Shown here piece by piece: positions 1 to 12,700 of a stretch of DNA of 64,000 bases; the stretch's first letter is position 1, and each line of letters begins with the position of its first letter. The position numbers and the translations under genes are program-made. This DNA is from Maniola hyperantus. Lineage: Eukaryota > Arthropoda > Insecta > Lepidoptera > Nymphalidae. The notes beneath the pieces are model-generated. The model was not told where the DNA came from. It saw only the letters and a program-made list of their open reading frames with translations, and made no database searches. The stretch spans positions 16,626,662-16,690,661 of the forward strand of contig NC_048541.1 of assembly GCF_902806685.2 (NCBI RefSeq), written 5' to 3'.

Positions 1-44
1 AAGCCCACTGTCTTAACTTCTCTTCTCTTTTTATAAATCTCACA
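1..44 (+). repeat. 44-base direct repeat, copy 1
   Basis: AAGCCCACTGTCTTAACTTC through AAATCTCACA, identical to 3113-3156. Divergence follows immediately after. Confidence 0.85.
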
Positions 45-890
45 TCAGAAGTGGGATACGATAATTCTTTTCTTGTCGCAATACTAATACTTTTCAAATG
101 CTTTCAGTAATCGTGGATGTGGCCTCTCCTCGAAGCGACAGGCTGCCACCTGTCGTCGGCGGCACGTGGTGTTCGTGTCCGATGATCCCAAAGCACCCTG
201 CAGCGCTTTTGTCATCGGCACTTGGTGCTCGTGTGGCACCTTTGGTTAGAACGTCGCTTCAATTTTGAAAGATAAGTGAAGTGTATTTATGTGCTGCTTT
301 AAAGTGAACTTTGTGCAACTTTTAACGTTAAACCACGTGTTTGTGGTATAATTTATTTGGATAAGAATAAGTCTAGTTAGAGGTCAGATTGGCCGAACGG
401 TTTTTGATAAAGTATATAACAATGTGAAATCATTTAGAAAGTTATGATATACCGAAACAATAATAATAATCAAATCAGTAGGTTTGCTTTTGAGAAATTG
501 CATCGTACTTACAACTCGAAACTTGAAGAAATTACTTAACTAAATTACTTTTTTTAGCAACGTAAGGCAGATTACCTGCTCAAGTTTTTTCTGTTCAGTA
601 ATGCTATCAGAACATTTTAATTTTATAAATACCTACGTTACGTGTTATCAATTTATTCTTGTTTTGAGTTGGTTTGCATACACTACACTTGTTTATAAGA
701 CATAATCAACAAAGAAAACATATTCTCTTCTACTCTAATTTCGGTCTGACGTCTATCCTAGTTTTTATGACAGTAACATTGACATTGAATCATTGAATTT
801 TGTTTTGCGAATGGCACAATCTTATTTTTTTTTTGTGTCGGTGCTTTTGTTGCCGTAGTTGATTTAATTTCACGGGCTGCAGTTTTCTAT

Positions 891-1000
891 TTTCCTATGT
901 ACTTCGGGAACGAAGTACTTATCAAGATGGCCGAATTATAATAAAACATACTAATAATTTATGCTAAATGACAGAAGGAGAACGGAGAGGAAGGAAAGGG

Positions 1001-1081
<81 letters not shown>

Positions 1082-1965
1082 ACAAAATGTTAAGACTTAC
1101 TATGTGGCAAAATGTTAAGACTCCCAATGGGACAAAATGTTAAGACTCACCATGTGACAAAAAGTTCAATGGGACAAAATGTTACGACTCACTATATTGT
1201 GACAAAATGTTAAGACTCCCAATGGGACAAAATGTTAAGACTCACTATGTGACAAAATGTTAAGACTCACTATGTGACAAAATGTTAAGACTCCCAATGG
1301 GACAAAATGTTAAGACTCACTATGTGACAAATGTTAAGACTCCCAATGGGACAAAATGTTAAGACTCCCAATGGGACAAAAAAAAAAAAAAAAAAAAAAA
1401 ACTTGAGAGATTTCCGAAAGGAACGAACTAAGAGATTTCCGAAAGGAACACATATCGAGATTCCCGAATGGGACGAGCTTGAGATTTCCGAATGGAACAA
1501 AATATCGAGATTCCCGAATGGGACGAGCTTGAGATTTCCGAATGGAACAAAATATCGAGATTCCCGAATGGGACGAGCTTGAGATTTCCGAATGGAACAA
1601 AATATCGAGATTCCCGAATGGGACGAGCTTGAGATTTCCGAATGGAACAATTAATATTGATAATAATAAAAGTAAATAAATTAAAAATAAAATAAATAAA
1701 TATGGTAAATGTAATAATAAATACATACCTATTATAGTAAATTTATAATGGTAATATGAATAATAATAATAAATAATTTGAGATGTCCGAATGAGACAAA
1801 CGTTGAGATTCCCAAACGGGACAAGAGTTTTTAATCCTAAAAGGGACAAATGTTATTATTGCCGAATGGTATTAAAAAAAAAAAAACAAAACATAAGGAT
1901 TTTTTTTCCTTTCTCTCCGTATTTCCCTATGTACTTCGGGAGCGAAGTACTTGTCAGTATGGCCG
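891..1965. repeat. Satellite-like block: poly(A), 25-base repeats, hairpin-bearing flanks
   Basis: A run of 79 A (1001-1079), then 25-base units AATGTTAAGACTCCCAATGG GACAA or CTCACTATGTGACAA (1086-1380), a second A run, then 25/50-base units with GAGATTCCCGAATGGGACGA (1400-1650) and decayed units (1780-1875). The block is flanked by a 43-base near-direct repeat (891-933 and 1922-1964), each with the hairpin GTACTTCGGGAACGAAGTAC or its loop variant. Confidence 0.8.
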
Positions 1966-3112
1966 TGTTATATTACGATAAAATTGGATACATAATTATT
2001 ATGCTAAAATTCATCTAATCATAAACTTGGGAGTCTGAAGTAAATGTTTGTTGTGATGTTTAAAACAGAATCGTTATTCCGTTTCCGGATACAATGTCAA
2101 TGTTCCTAGTTTCTTACTGTCGTCATACAATACAATAGTGTAAAACTATTATTGTTTATTCTTGTTTAATTTGGTATCTAGGAATATGAAAATATGAAAA
2201 ATAATATTATATAAATTATCAATACATGTCACTAATTATTCATTGTAAATTAAATATTGTCAATATACTAAGAGTGACATTATATTAAGCTATTGTCAAC
2301 ATACAGTTGGCAATAGCTATTATGTGAAATAATAATGTTGTGTAAACTGACAATTTAAGTCGCTTATTATTATTGTAAATTATTAATACGTAGACCATCA
2401 ATGTCACTGATTTTATTATTGTAAATTGGGTGTGTCAACATACCTTTTGTCAACAAACCTAAAATAAATAATGATTAATATTAAGATCATGTGATAGTCG
2501 ATATCCGCCTTGTTTGCGATGGCAGTGTTATAAAGTACCCTACCTCGACAGAGAGGGGACAGTCTTGTATCGACAGCCCAGAGCAAACACAGCGGACCTT
2601 ACTGAAGTTAAGTATTCTTATATTGTATTATAATGTAATGTAATCATTTGCCTTTTATAGGTTACCTGTTGTAACTGTGTACCAAATACGTACCTACTAC
2701 TTTACTCAACGTTCTAATGTTTTAAAAGATGTGTGTTATGGAGTTTCTTTGCCCTTTCTTCTCCATGACTAAACACCTTAGCGAAATGGGTGGTAGATTC
2801 ATTTTAATATAAATAGATCAATGCTGAACAATACAATTCAATTATTATTGGACTTGGTTGGTTTTACTTCTGTATTTATCACCTACCCTCTTGTGCTATT
2901 TATTTTATACATTGAGATAAAAGTAAACACTAGGTTGTTAGCTTCTAATTATTATAGAATTCTGTTTAGATGATTAGGATTCTTACTTTGAAATAATACA
3001 GCAGATGCTTTGCTTGATTTTTAATTACTTAGTATTTGGCCTTACCTGACAAACAATTGATAAATGATAACTTTCATTAGTAATCATTGGATTTAATTTA
3101 TCATCACTACTA

Positions 3113-3156
3113 AAGCCCACTGTCTTAACTTCTCTTCTCTTTTTATAAATCTCACA
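3113..3156 (+). repeat. 44-base direct repeat, copy 2
   Basis: Same 44 bases as positions 1-44, so 3112 bases are bracketed. Confidence 0.85.
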
Positions 3157-3679
3157 AACGCGTTTCCGCACTCACTGATAGGATAGATAAGACGTTACGT
3201 CACCCTCCGGCCGCAACGGAGCCAGTGCCCAGTGCCAATCCGACGTCACTCGTGACTCAGCCGCCAGCGCTGCAGACCTTTGGCCCCAACAGCCAACAGT
3301 GCTACACATTTTCTAGGAAGCCATGGATTTGCCACTGTTTGGTTGTCTGACTCACAGACGACGCGTGGCGGTTTGCTGTTTACAATCGATGATAACGGAA
3401 TTTTCCGCTCAATTATAGACACCTCTTAGCGACCTATTTGGAAACGTTATTATCGTGAAGCTTAAAGACCTACTTTCCGTAGTGCTCGGCCGTGACTTCA
3501 CACAATTTCAATATAATTAACATACAATACCTACTTACTAAGAATTGGCTGAGGATTGCGGGCGGCGAACACTAACCAATATTTTTACTTAATTAGGTAC
3601 CCACTTCACCACCCCGGGGCTCGATTATGGTAAAATAATAGCTACAGTGTGACGAACGCAATCACCTCTGATTGGTTGA

Positions 3680-3905
3680 CGCTCGCTCCCTATTGGCTAC
3701 AATGCACTATTGCAACAAGAATAGCACAAATTCAGCCAATCACAACAATTGAGATTGTAATAATGATTGATGCAGGTTTTACGAAATTGCCCTGCCGATT
3801 TGCCGACTCTCAATCACTATTGGCTTACAATGCATTGTTGCACCAAGAATACCATAAATTCAGCCAATCGCAACAATTGCGATTATAATAAATTATAATA
3901 ATGAT
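3680..3905 (+). repeat. Duplicated CCAATCACAACAATTG block
   Basis: Two similar copies, about 3687-3770 and 3822-3905, sharing TATTGGCTACAATGCA, AAATTCAGCCAATC and CAACAATTGAGATT words. Confidence 0.6.
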
Positions 3906-4529
3906 TGATACACAGATTTCTTACGATTGCTTTGAACTTGACAATAGGTAGGAGGTAGGTACCCATCGACTTTAAATAGGTATGTTCTACACATGAACAA
4001 TAGCACATAGTTATTATTTTTCCTTATGGAAAAGGTTAATAATAACAGGTTTTCGTTATATAAATAACAATGGCAACAATAATAATATTATAAATATCTG
4101 TAGCAACTTGTAAGTTGTAATAAACCTGCGAAAATATATATATACATTTTTTGCCATTTTCTGGGGGAATATTGTGTGTTCTTCCGTTAGAGAAAATTTC
4201 GTGAAAAAAATACATGACAAATAGGTCCATGATGACTTATAAACAGACTTTACAAGTGCAATCCCAGTTGCAAAGTGAGTGTGAAAGACATTCACAACTT
4301 TGTGCATTGTCTTGGAAGCCTTGGGATGTTTTAAAAGAAGTAAGTAGGTTTTCCTCAAACACAAAAAGGATTTATTAAAGCATTAACGTTAGTGTGACCT
4401 TCAAACGATAACACTAAACTATACCTAACCTAACAAACATTTTGAAGATAAATACTTTACTCTGTTAACATGAAGTCTAACATTAGACGTTAGTACCTCA
4501 AGAAACCTTTGTTTCTTTAATAAAAATAG

Positions 4530-4810
4530 CGAGCTAACGAGCAGGCGGGTCACCTGATGTTAAGTGATTACCGCCGCCCATGAACATTTGCAGCACTAGA
4601 GGAACCGCCGATGCGTTTTCAGTCTTTCAGGAATTTGTTGGTCCGCCCCTTGAATAACCCCATGTTGTAATCTAGTGGGAACACTGTCGATGGGAGTTGG
4701 TTCCGCAGTTTGCATGTGCGTAGAAAGAAGGATCTGGCACAACAGACGGTTGAAGTGCACCCAGCGGTGAGAGTGAAATTGCTTACGGTGGCGTGCGGTG
4801 CAGTTGTAGA
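4530..4810 (-). mobile_element. LINE 3' fragment
   Basis: Minus strand reads HPPFSTTAPHATVSN, TVCCARSFFLRTCKLRNQLP and STVFPLDYNMGLFKGRTNKF, a typical lepidopteran LINE reverse-transcriptase C-terminus. The repeat word ending in the GTAATCACTTAACATCAGG motif follows. A small piece of the same 3' end recurs at 17775-17835. Confidence 0.6.
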
Positions 4811-5184
4811 AAAAGGGGGGTGCAATTTTATTTTAATTAAAATCTTAACTTTAAGTCCTATCAATTTAGTTTTGTGAGCGCACCAATGAATAAGTAAATG
4901 ATTTTCTTTTATCAGCAGTTAGATAGGCTGTAGGTACGTTATTGTATAAAACGCAGCACGCAGCAGACAATTCACCTTAAAGTGGGTTTTAAACAAAAAC
5001 TAAGAGATTGTCGTGAGAAATAAAGATAAATCGTCAGCCGTGAGCCGCGAGCTGGATCACTAGTGTTACGGCCGGTTCACATCGCTTCACTTGCTGGCTC
5101 CAATCATTTCATTCCAGCGCTCGACTTCAAACACAATGACGCACGCGGCACGAGCTGCAGGTACCATGAACTGTAACAGTGTGC

Positions 5185-5430
5185 ACTATACCAGTAGGTA
5201 CCTTTATTATAAATGCGAAAGTGTGTTTGTTTGTTGGTTTGTCCTTCAATCACGTCGCAACGGTGCAACGGATATAACCCCAACGGATTGACGTGATTTT
5301 TTACATGGGTATAGATGGGACCTAGAGAGTGATATAGGCTACTTTTTATCCCCGAAAATCAAAGAGTTCCCACGGGATTTTAACAAACCTAATTCCACGC
5401 GTACGAATACGTAAGTCGCGGGCATCAGTT
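5185..5430 (+). mobile_element. Lep1-like Helitron
   Basis: ATTATAAATGCGAAAGTGTG to AAGTCGCGGGCATCAGTTAGT, matching the non-coding Lep1 type of lepidopteran Helitrons (no terminal repeats, CTAGT-like 3' end). Confidence 0.6.
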
Positions 5431-7044
5431 AGTAACACAATAAAAAAGAGATGCTAAATTGATTCAATAGTCCCATCTGTACACGACGAAAAAGTTCAAA
5501 ATACATCAAACTTACATCAAAAAATCTGGCTGGCTCCGCTTCTTAAATCTTTCACTGGATCTGAAGGATCAATCTCATTGACGAAACGGCGTATAAAGTG
5601 TCTACAGATGGGACTAGAAGCATTCAATTGATTGTAGTCGGTCCCCAGTCGCGTCGGCGGTTGGGCTTACTATTCAATACAGGAAACAGAACTTTGGTAA
5701 ATATACTAGCATCAATAGGTAAATATTTCAGCACTGGATTAGAGCGATGGATGGCGGCTGCACGGAATTGCTGATGGAATGTGAACCAGCCACTAGTGGG
5801 CAAAAAGACACCATTGTTTGATCCCCGTCGTTCGACGTAATCATGACAACTTGGTAATAAATTATATGTTTAGTAGCTAACAAAAATATTTTCAAAATAA
5901 AATAAAAACCGACTTCAATAACCACCAACACTAAAAAGTAAAAAATAATTTAATTTATTACCCAATATTATGTATACACAAGAGTTATTGTATTTCTATA
6001 GTTATATTTTTTGGAGTCGGTGCCAATGTGGAGTCGCAAAACACTGAATAGTAGATAGACGGTTCGGCGGCTAATTGGCACCGGCTTTTTTATTTTTTTT
6101 GAAAAAAATTTATTTCACAATTTTTAGTGGCCCCTTCGTACTAAAATATGATATGCCTGGTTAAAAACCTTCTGTTTACTTAGCTGTTACACTGATCACG
6201 AGCAATTTACTCTCATCTATTGAGGAGTTCTGTTCTCCATCTCCGAAGTTATTCATCAATCAACCCGCAAGCTCACAGATGAGACGACTTTTTTAAAATC
6301 GGTTCAGTAGTTCCAAAGATCACCCCCTACAAACAAACTTAACTGTCGTGTTTATAATTTAATTACTAAATTATTTTATTAAATAAGACACCAATAGTTT
6401 TACATGTCTTTTTATTCTAGTTTCTTTTTCACTGTCATTACATGACGAAGGAATATTAACATAAAATAGGTTTGTTATTAAAAAGATCCTAATACAACAT
6501 CTCCCTTTTTTACTCAGGATACCTAACCGGAGGTCGAATCACACGACCATATGAAGTTGTATATAAAGATGGTTGTGGGGTCACTACAGACTCCAGATTT
6601 TCATTTTCATCTGGAATATAGAATAGTACATAGTTCAACGGCTTTATATAAAACCTATTTCTTACAAACATCCTCCCATTTTGACTTAATATCTTGACAT
6701 TACCTCTTTATAATATTAGTATAGAAGTATAGATAATATAGATTTAGATGAATTTCATGATTAGATAATTTTACAGTATCAAGAAGAAATTAAATAAAAA
6801 CAAAAACTTTAAATTCATGCTATAGATACAATCATCATCATGTAACGCGGAGGCGCTAAAACTAAGGTGTAGGTATATCTAACTAAAATATAAGAAAACA
6901 CATTCATATCATATCATCATGACATCGTCGCTAAGATAGCCACTGCGTAGGTAATTTAGTACCAGAAGATTCGCAAATCCAGAATTAGATGCAGAGCGCG
7001 TTATAAGCACTTGGCCTTGGAGTAATCAGTACAGCTTTACTGAG

Positions 7045-7125
7045 CTTCACCAGCCACCAGCCACCAGCCACTAGCCACCAGCCACTAGCCACTAGCCACC
7101 AGCCACTAGCCACCAGCCACTAGCC
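7045..7125 (+). repeat. 7-base minisatellite (CCACYAG)n
   Basis: About eleven CAGCCACC/TAGCCAC units in tandem. Confidence 0.8.
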
Positions 7126-7524
7126 AGTAAAACATGTGGGAACTCTTTCATATTCTGGGATAAAAAGCCGTTTCCAAGTGCAGACAGACAGACTGACACG
7201 AATCTGCAGTATCAGTATGCAGATGGATGGATGTCCCGCTCGTCCTCTCAGCAATTATGGCAGCCCTATTCTAGAAGCGTTTGTATCACATTACATTGAG
7301 CGGTGACGTAATAAACTATCGAGAAGAACTCGCTGAGAAATAACTATAAAGTAGGGACCTACCTTCGCACAAACATTTTGACTAATATAAAAACATACCT
7401 AACCAAAAGACAAAAGAATGAAGATTTGATTTTAAGTTTACCTAAAATATTTACCCAATTTTGTTCTTTAAAAGTTCTTTATAGAAGGTTATATTATAAT
7501 AAACAAAGTTATCTAAATATTTAT

Positions 7525-7742
7525 ACTTATAAGGAAAAGGTGACTGACTGACTGATCTATCAGCGCACAGCTCAAACTACTGGACGGATCGGGCTGAAAT
7601 TTGGCATGAAGATAGGTAGCTATATTATGACGCAGGCGTCCGCTAAGAAAGGATTTCTGAAAATTCAACCCCTAAGGGGGTGAAATATGGGTTTGAAATA
7701 TGTGTAGTCCACGCGGACAAAGTCGCGAGCATAAGTTAGTTA
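7525..7742 (+). mobile_element. Lep1-related Helitron, GACTGACTGA subtype
   Basis: AAAAGGTGACTGACTGACTG, CAAACTACTGGACGGATCGG, ending TCGCGAGCATAAGTTAGTT. Confidence 0.6.
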
Positions 7743-8500
7743 AACATATAAACAGGTTTGAACAACAGTCAGTTTATATGTTGAAACCGGAAAAAAGCGT
7801 CAAGGGCACGACGAGGCGAGTGCGCGTGCACCGACGTCCGATACACACACATCGCCCATTATCAAATTCCGTACAACAACATGACGCTTATCAAGTATCA
7901 ACTCAACCAGAAACTATCTATGTGGTTCATTTTGTTGTTCCAAATCTCCTCTTAGTCTTCTCCTTTGCCGAGAGAACTATTAAAGAGATAACAATATCTG
8001 TCACTTGTCAGTTTAGAGATCGTGTAGAACAGAAAGCCAACTAGGATAGCATTAAATACACTTCAGTAGGTTGACTCCGAAATAGGTAAGAACTTACATC
8101 AATCATTATTACAAAGTCAATCACTGTGTTTGGCGAATCTTTTTTTCAGTGTGAAACTCCCAGGCATGCCTGTTACCTCATGATGTTTTTCTTCACCGTT
8201 AAAACTTAATTTTAGCACCTCCTCTTGTCCCAATTTCCTTTATCGTTTTTCTCCTTCTATCTAGTTTCTCATCGCAAGCTGTGGCAACCACTGAGTGGGT
8301 CTACAAATTATCATTATTAGGTATTTCTTTCTTTTTGTGTAATTTTAAGTTTATTATTTGTAACCAGTTGATAAATTAAAAATTAAATTAAAACACTTGA
8401 TATATTTAAATGCTTAAAACGCACATATCACTCCGAAAAGTTAAAGGATGACTCGAACCCCCACCTCCCAACAAGAAGGCCGTAAAAGTTACGGCGAGAA

Positions 8501-8592
8501 GAGTTTACGCCCTAAACCCTTCTCACTCTGAGAGGAGACCCTTTGCTCAGTAGTGGGCCGGCAATGGGTTGGATGATGATGATGATGATGCT
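8501..8592 (+). mobile_element. SINE 3' half
   Basis: CCCTTCTCACTCTGAGAGG...GGGTTGGATGATGATGATG, the tail half of the same SINE. A minus-oriented head remnant (CTCGAACCCCCACCTCCC) lies just before it. Confidence 0.65.
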
Positions 8593-8844
8593 TACTAAGA
8601 TAGTTTCTTTTGCTTTGAGGAAGCTTTTGCCAAAGAGCATAGCAGATACAAAAAAAATGTGATGAAGTATAAGAAGAACTCGAATATTCTTGCATTTTCA
8701 CACGAATCAGTACAAAAATTAAATGAAAACAAGGCCAATTGTAAGGCGTTCTTAACTTGGTAGTATTATGGCTTCGTAGGAAATCGTTCGACATTCAAGT
8801 GGAGCGATCGTAATCTAATTAAACCTGTGGAACCTCCTCGCTAG

Positions 8845-8890
8845 CCGGCCTCCGCCCTCCGCCCTCCGCCCTCCGCCCTCCGCCCTCCGC
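8845..8890 (+). repeat. 7-base minisatellite (CCTCCGC)n
   Basis: Six CCTCCGC units in tandem, all C/T-rich on the plus strand. Confidence 0.8.
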
Positions 8891-9681
8891 TGCCAGTGCC
8901 AGCTACGAGCCAAGTAATTAGACTCGTTAGCGAGGACACGTAATGGATATGGATTTAGGAAATGTTAAGTTTTTCAGCCGAATTCAAATGAAGACCCAAC
9001 GCATACCTTCGTACTGGAGAACTTAGGTATCTAAAAAATCCAAACCGTATTTCGTGATCATTCTTTGTACCTATAACTAGCTTTTTCCCGCAATTTCGTT
9101 CGAGTAATTCATAGCCTACTAGCGACCCGCTCCGGCTTCGCACTGGTAACTAGTTTATTACAATAATTTTCGTAGTGATCTCTAATTTTTTTGAAATAAA
9201 ATATAGCCTCAGAAATAATGCAGCTTTCTACTGGAGAAAGAATTTTGAAATTCAAAATAACAATAATACAAACTTACAAACTTTAGTTCTTTATAATATT
9301 AGTATAGATGTAGCACTTGGGGATAATGTTTTATTACGTTTTTGTTGACTGGTCAGTGGTCATTGTGTCGGTACACCGCACTCCACCATTGATAGTAACT
9401 AACCAGTCGGTCACTCTCACTCGACACGAGGAAGTACTTTCTTTGTGATGTAACCTCTAGCGGTTGCCACTTCAAAGAATACGTACCTACCTGAATTGAA
9501 ATCTGACATTTTGAAATGCTAATTATTTATTATTATCAATCCAGTAAACTTTATTGAATGAACAAAAAGGGTTCCGTACCATGATAAATGAAGATATAAC
9601 ACCGAATTTTTTAAAGATATAACAGTGATTCTTTACATGGCGGCCATTTTGAATTTTTTTACACAGAGGCAGCATATTTAC

Positions 9682-9780
9682 CTCGTCGAAGTTGTCAACC
9701 ATGAAGCAGATGTGCGGGTAGGTCATCTCCTCGCCCTCGCCCTTCGTGTCCATCTTGCGGCGGCTGGGGGACGCGTACAC
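9682..9780 (-). CDS. KIAA0930: KIAA0930 homologue exon 4
   Basis: Acceptor TATTGTGCAG|GTGTACGCG, donor GACGAG|GTAAAT. Encodes VYASPSRRKMDTKGEGEE then MTYPHICFMVDNFDE, aligning with the human VFASPSKHPMDSKGE block. It is the last exon visible in the window. Confidence 0.86.
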
Positions 9781-12700
9781 CTGCACAATACAATACAACG
9801 TTAGTCATAGTTAACGCACAAGCCAAAGCACGTGTCGGATATTTTTACATAAAGAAATTATAATAAGTATACAAAGTTTCAAAAATATTTAATGAAGATT
9901 TACGAAGTTATAAGCTTGTTGTTGAGTCGTTGTCATCACAAAAACATGGTCACCCCAAGCGAGCGGCTGTGAGCGAACGAGACGGCTGGCGTCGATCGTG
10001 CGCGCTCCCTCTCGCGTGGCTCGAATCAGCTGATGCATGCGGTCATTCAACTCGGTGTTCAAACTTGCAGGATTATAAAGAATTTTTTTTCAAATAAAAC
10101 CTGTTGCAAAAATGATTGCAATCGATTCTGAACAAACTACTTTCAGGTTTTGCGTATACTAAAACTAACGTTGTATATACCTTGGAAGTTGGATTGAAGG
10201 ACAGAAGAGTGATTGAAGCAACCAAACAAACTAACAAACAAACACACTTTCGCATTTATGATACGGGTATTGATATAAATTCCCGATTCAAATGGGCGCG
10301 TCCATAACTGTTAGTGGTGCGAGCCGGCCAACAAGTCAACGACATCGCCGCCTTTGACGAAAACAAAACATACGCGATGGAGATAGTTGTTCTGATTCAT
10401 TGAGACGGTGAGACCACTTCACGTACACCAAGGCGCCGCCGCCTGATTGGCAACGGTCGTACGATGACGGCGCGATGCACGATCGTATCGTACCTACGAT
10501 GAGTATGATCGTACGATGATCCAACAGTGGTGTCCTAATAGATCGCGCGATCCCCATCACGCGTAGCAGCAAGGGTGATGTAAGGATTCTAGATACCCAA
10601 TCTGTTCAGGCATTTAGAAGTTCTGGTGGAATCAATAAGCTTGACAGCTCGAATTTCATCTCTCGCAGCACCGCAGTCCCGTCGTGACCAGGACCCGTGC
10701 AATTGGGTTGAAATATCGACAAATAAAAATGCCGAATTAATTACTTTAAAATATGTCGTTACACCACGAAATATACTTAAAATCATAAGAGGAATGAATA
10801 AACTCACATACGTATCTACATGAACCCATGACATTAAAGCATTAAAACATGACACTCCTTATTTTGGGCCGTGTCGTGTAAAAAATAAAAAAGCAGTGAG
10901 CGAGCACCTAAAAAGAAAAACCAATCCAATCCATCCCCTTTTGTGCCCCTATAATGAGATGTGTAATGGTCGGTGGTCGGTGGTCGGTGGGTGCTCAGCT
11001 TTATTCCACGGTAATGTTATATTTTTAGTAGGAAACGCTTAATTTAGTCAACGTGAGTATATCGCAAATCACGCTTCTCACGCTTCTCACGCCGCTTGGC
11101 ACATTCACAGGGTTCATTGGGCGAACTATGTCACCTCTGATATTTACACGTCGCACTCCGAACGGGACACAACAACAACAGTAGGTAACAGAACAACAAA
11201 GATATTTCGAGATAATTCAAAAAATCCCTTTGGCGAGTTTTTCAATAGGCACTTTAAAAGTAGCTATGTGCCTTTTGGATGTTTGAAATGAATTCACAAG
11301 TTATAAAAAATCTAAATGGTAGATGTATAAGCCAATTTTTTCATATACCTACATATTATACTTACTACCATGTTTAAAGTGAAGGAGAAACTGATGCCGA
11401 AAGGGCGTACAGATTTATGAAGATTCACAAATAATTCAGCTTTTCTGTATATTTTTTGTAATCTGGTGCGGAGTTACCAATCTTGGTCTGCTCCATTTGC
11501 CACGTTTTCTCTGTGTCTTGTGGTTTGCCCTTTTGAATATTTTTGATAGAATTGGAACTCGGAAGAGTCAGGTCTGAATCGGGCCAACACAGTGTGTACA
11601 CCTTCAAACGAGAAAGTCGGCTGCCAGCACCGAGCACGTTCCGAGCTAGGAAAGTCACAATAGTAAAACAGTATTAGCTACGGTTGACCTTCTCAAGCTG
11701 AAGCTAACTATAGTACGTCCCGCACACCCGTACAGCCCCCGCGCTAACCCTAGTGGCGTGCAGGTGCGCGTGGCGTCCCCCCGCCTCATACCCCGAATGC
11801 CATCACAACCTGTCGCGGACTATACATGCGTTGTTTTACATGTTTTCCTGGTAACTCTTTATTTTCCGAATATGTACAATAAAGTTGCTACGTTACATCA
11901 CACATGAACTCAAAATGTCTCAACTCAAACCGTTACATATTATGTTTATCATCTCCAAGGCTAAGTATGAAATAATAACTAGGTACCTACAGTGCTGTAA
12001 GGCAATAATATAACCGTTTCAGCCACAGTAGAATAACTAATGAATTTATACGCAGCTATATAGTAGCAGCTTATAGCGACGCTCCGACTTACTCATTGTT
12101 ATTTCTAAATTAGTTTCGGATGGATTCAGGAACAGCTGTGCTTTACGCAGTTTAGTTAGGTGTTACATTGGCGCATGTAACGGCCAGCTGTAAAGATCCC
12201 CAGGCGCAGTTAGGGAATTGAACAAGCCGTGGAGTATTCTAGAGCGCCCCATTTGTCCATTGTTGGGAGGCATCGTGCCGCATTGTTACAGACCTACGAG
12301 TCAGCGTATATCCAGGAAGATAATCATCATCATCATCATGATCAACCCATCGCCGGCTCACTACAGACTAGAGCACGGGTCTCCTCTCAGAGTGAGAAGA
12401 GTTTTGGCCATAGTCTACCACGCTGGCCACGTGCGGATTGGTAGACTTCACACACCTTCGAGAACATTATGGAGAACTCTCAGGCATGCAGTTTTCCTCA
12501 CGATGTTTTCCTTCACCGTTAAAGCGAATTACTTAAAACGCACATAACTCCGAGAATATAGAGAGAAGTGTAATTAGGGTATTATGGATCTGACATAGTC
12601 ACATAGTGATTGAAAGATCCCAAATAATTTAGAATTTAAAAAAAATCCGAGAAGTTAGAGGTACGTGCCCGGGATCGAACCCCCGACCTCCGATTAGAAA

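Noticed and set aside
961..1143. ORF with a run of lysines
   Set aside because: Translation of a poly(A) tract joined to satellite repeats.
7700..8044. 114-codon plus-strand ORF
   Set aside because: Starts in a Helitron end and shows no domain or coding bias.
1..9681. Search for exon 5 of the KIAA0930 homologue (GVIFQGSIRYEAL-like block)
   Set aside because: No matching minus-strand frame found by eye; the remaining exons are assumed to be left of the window.
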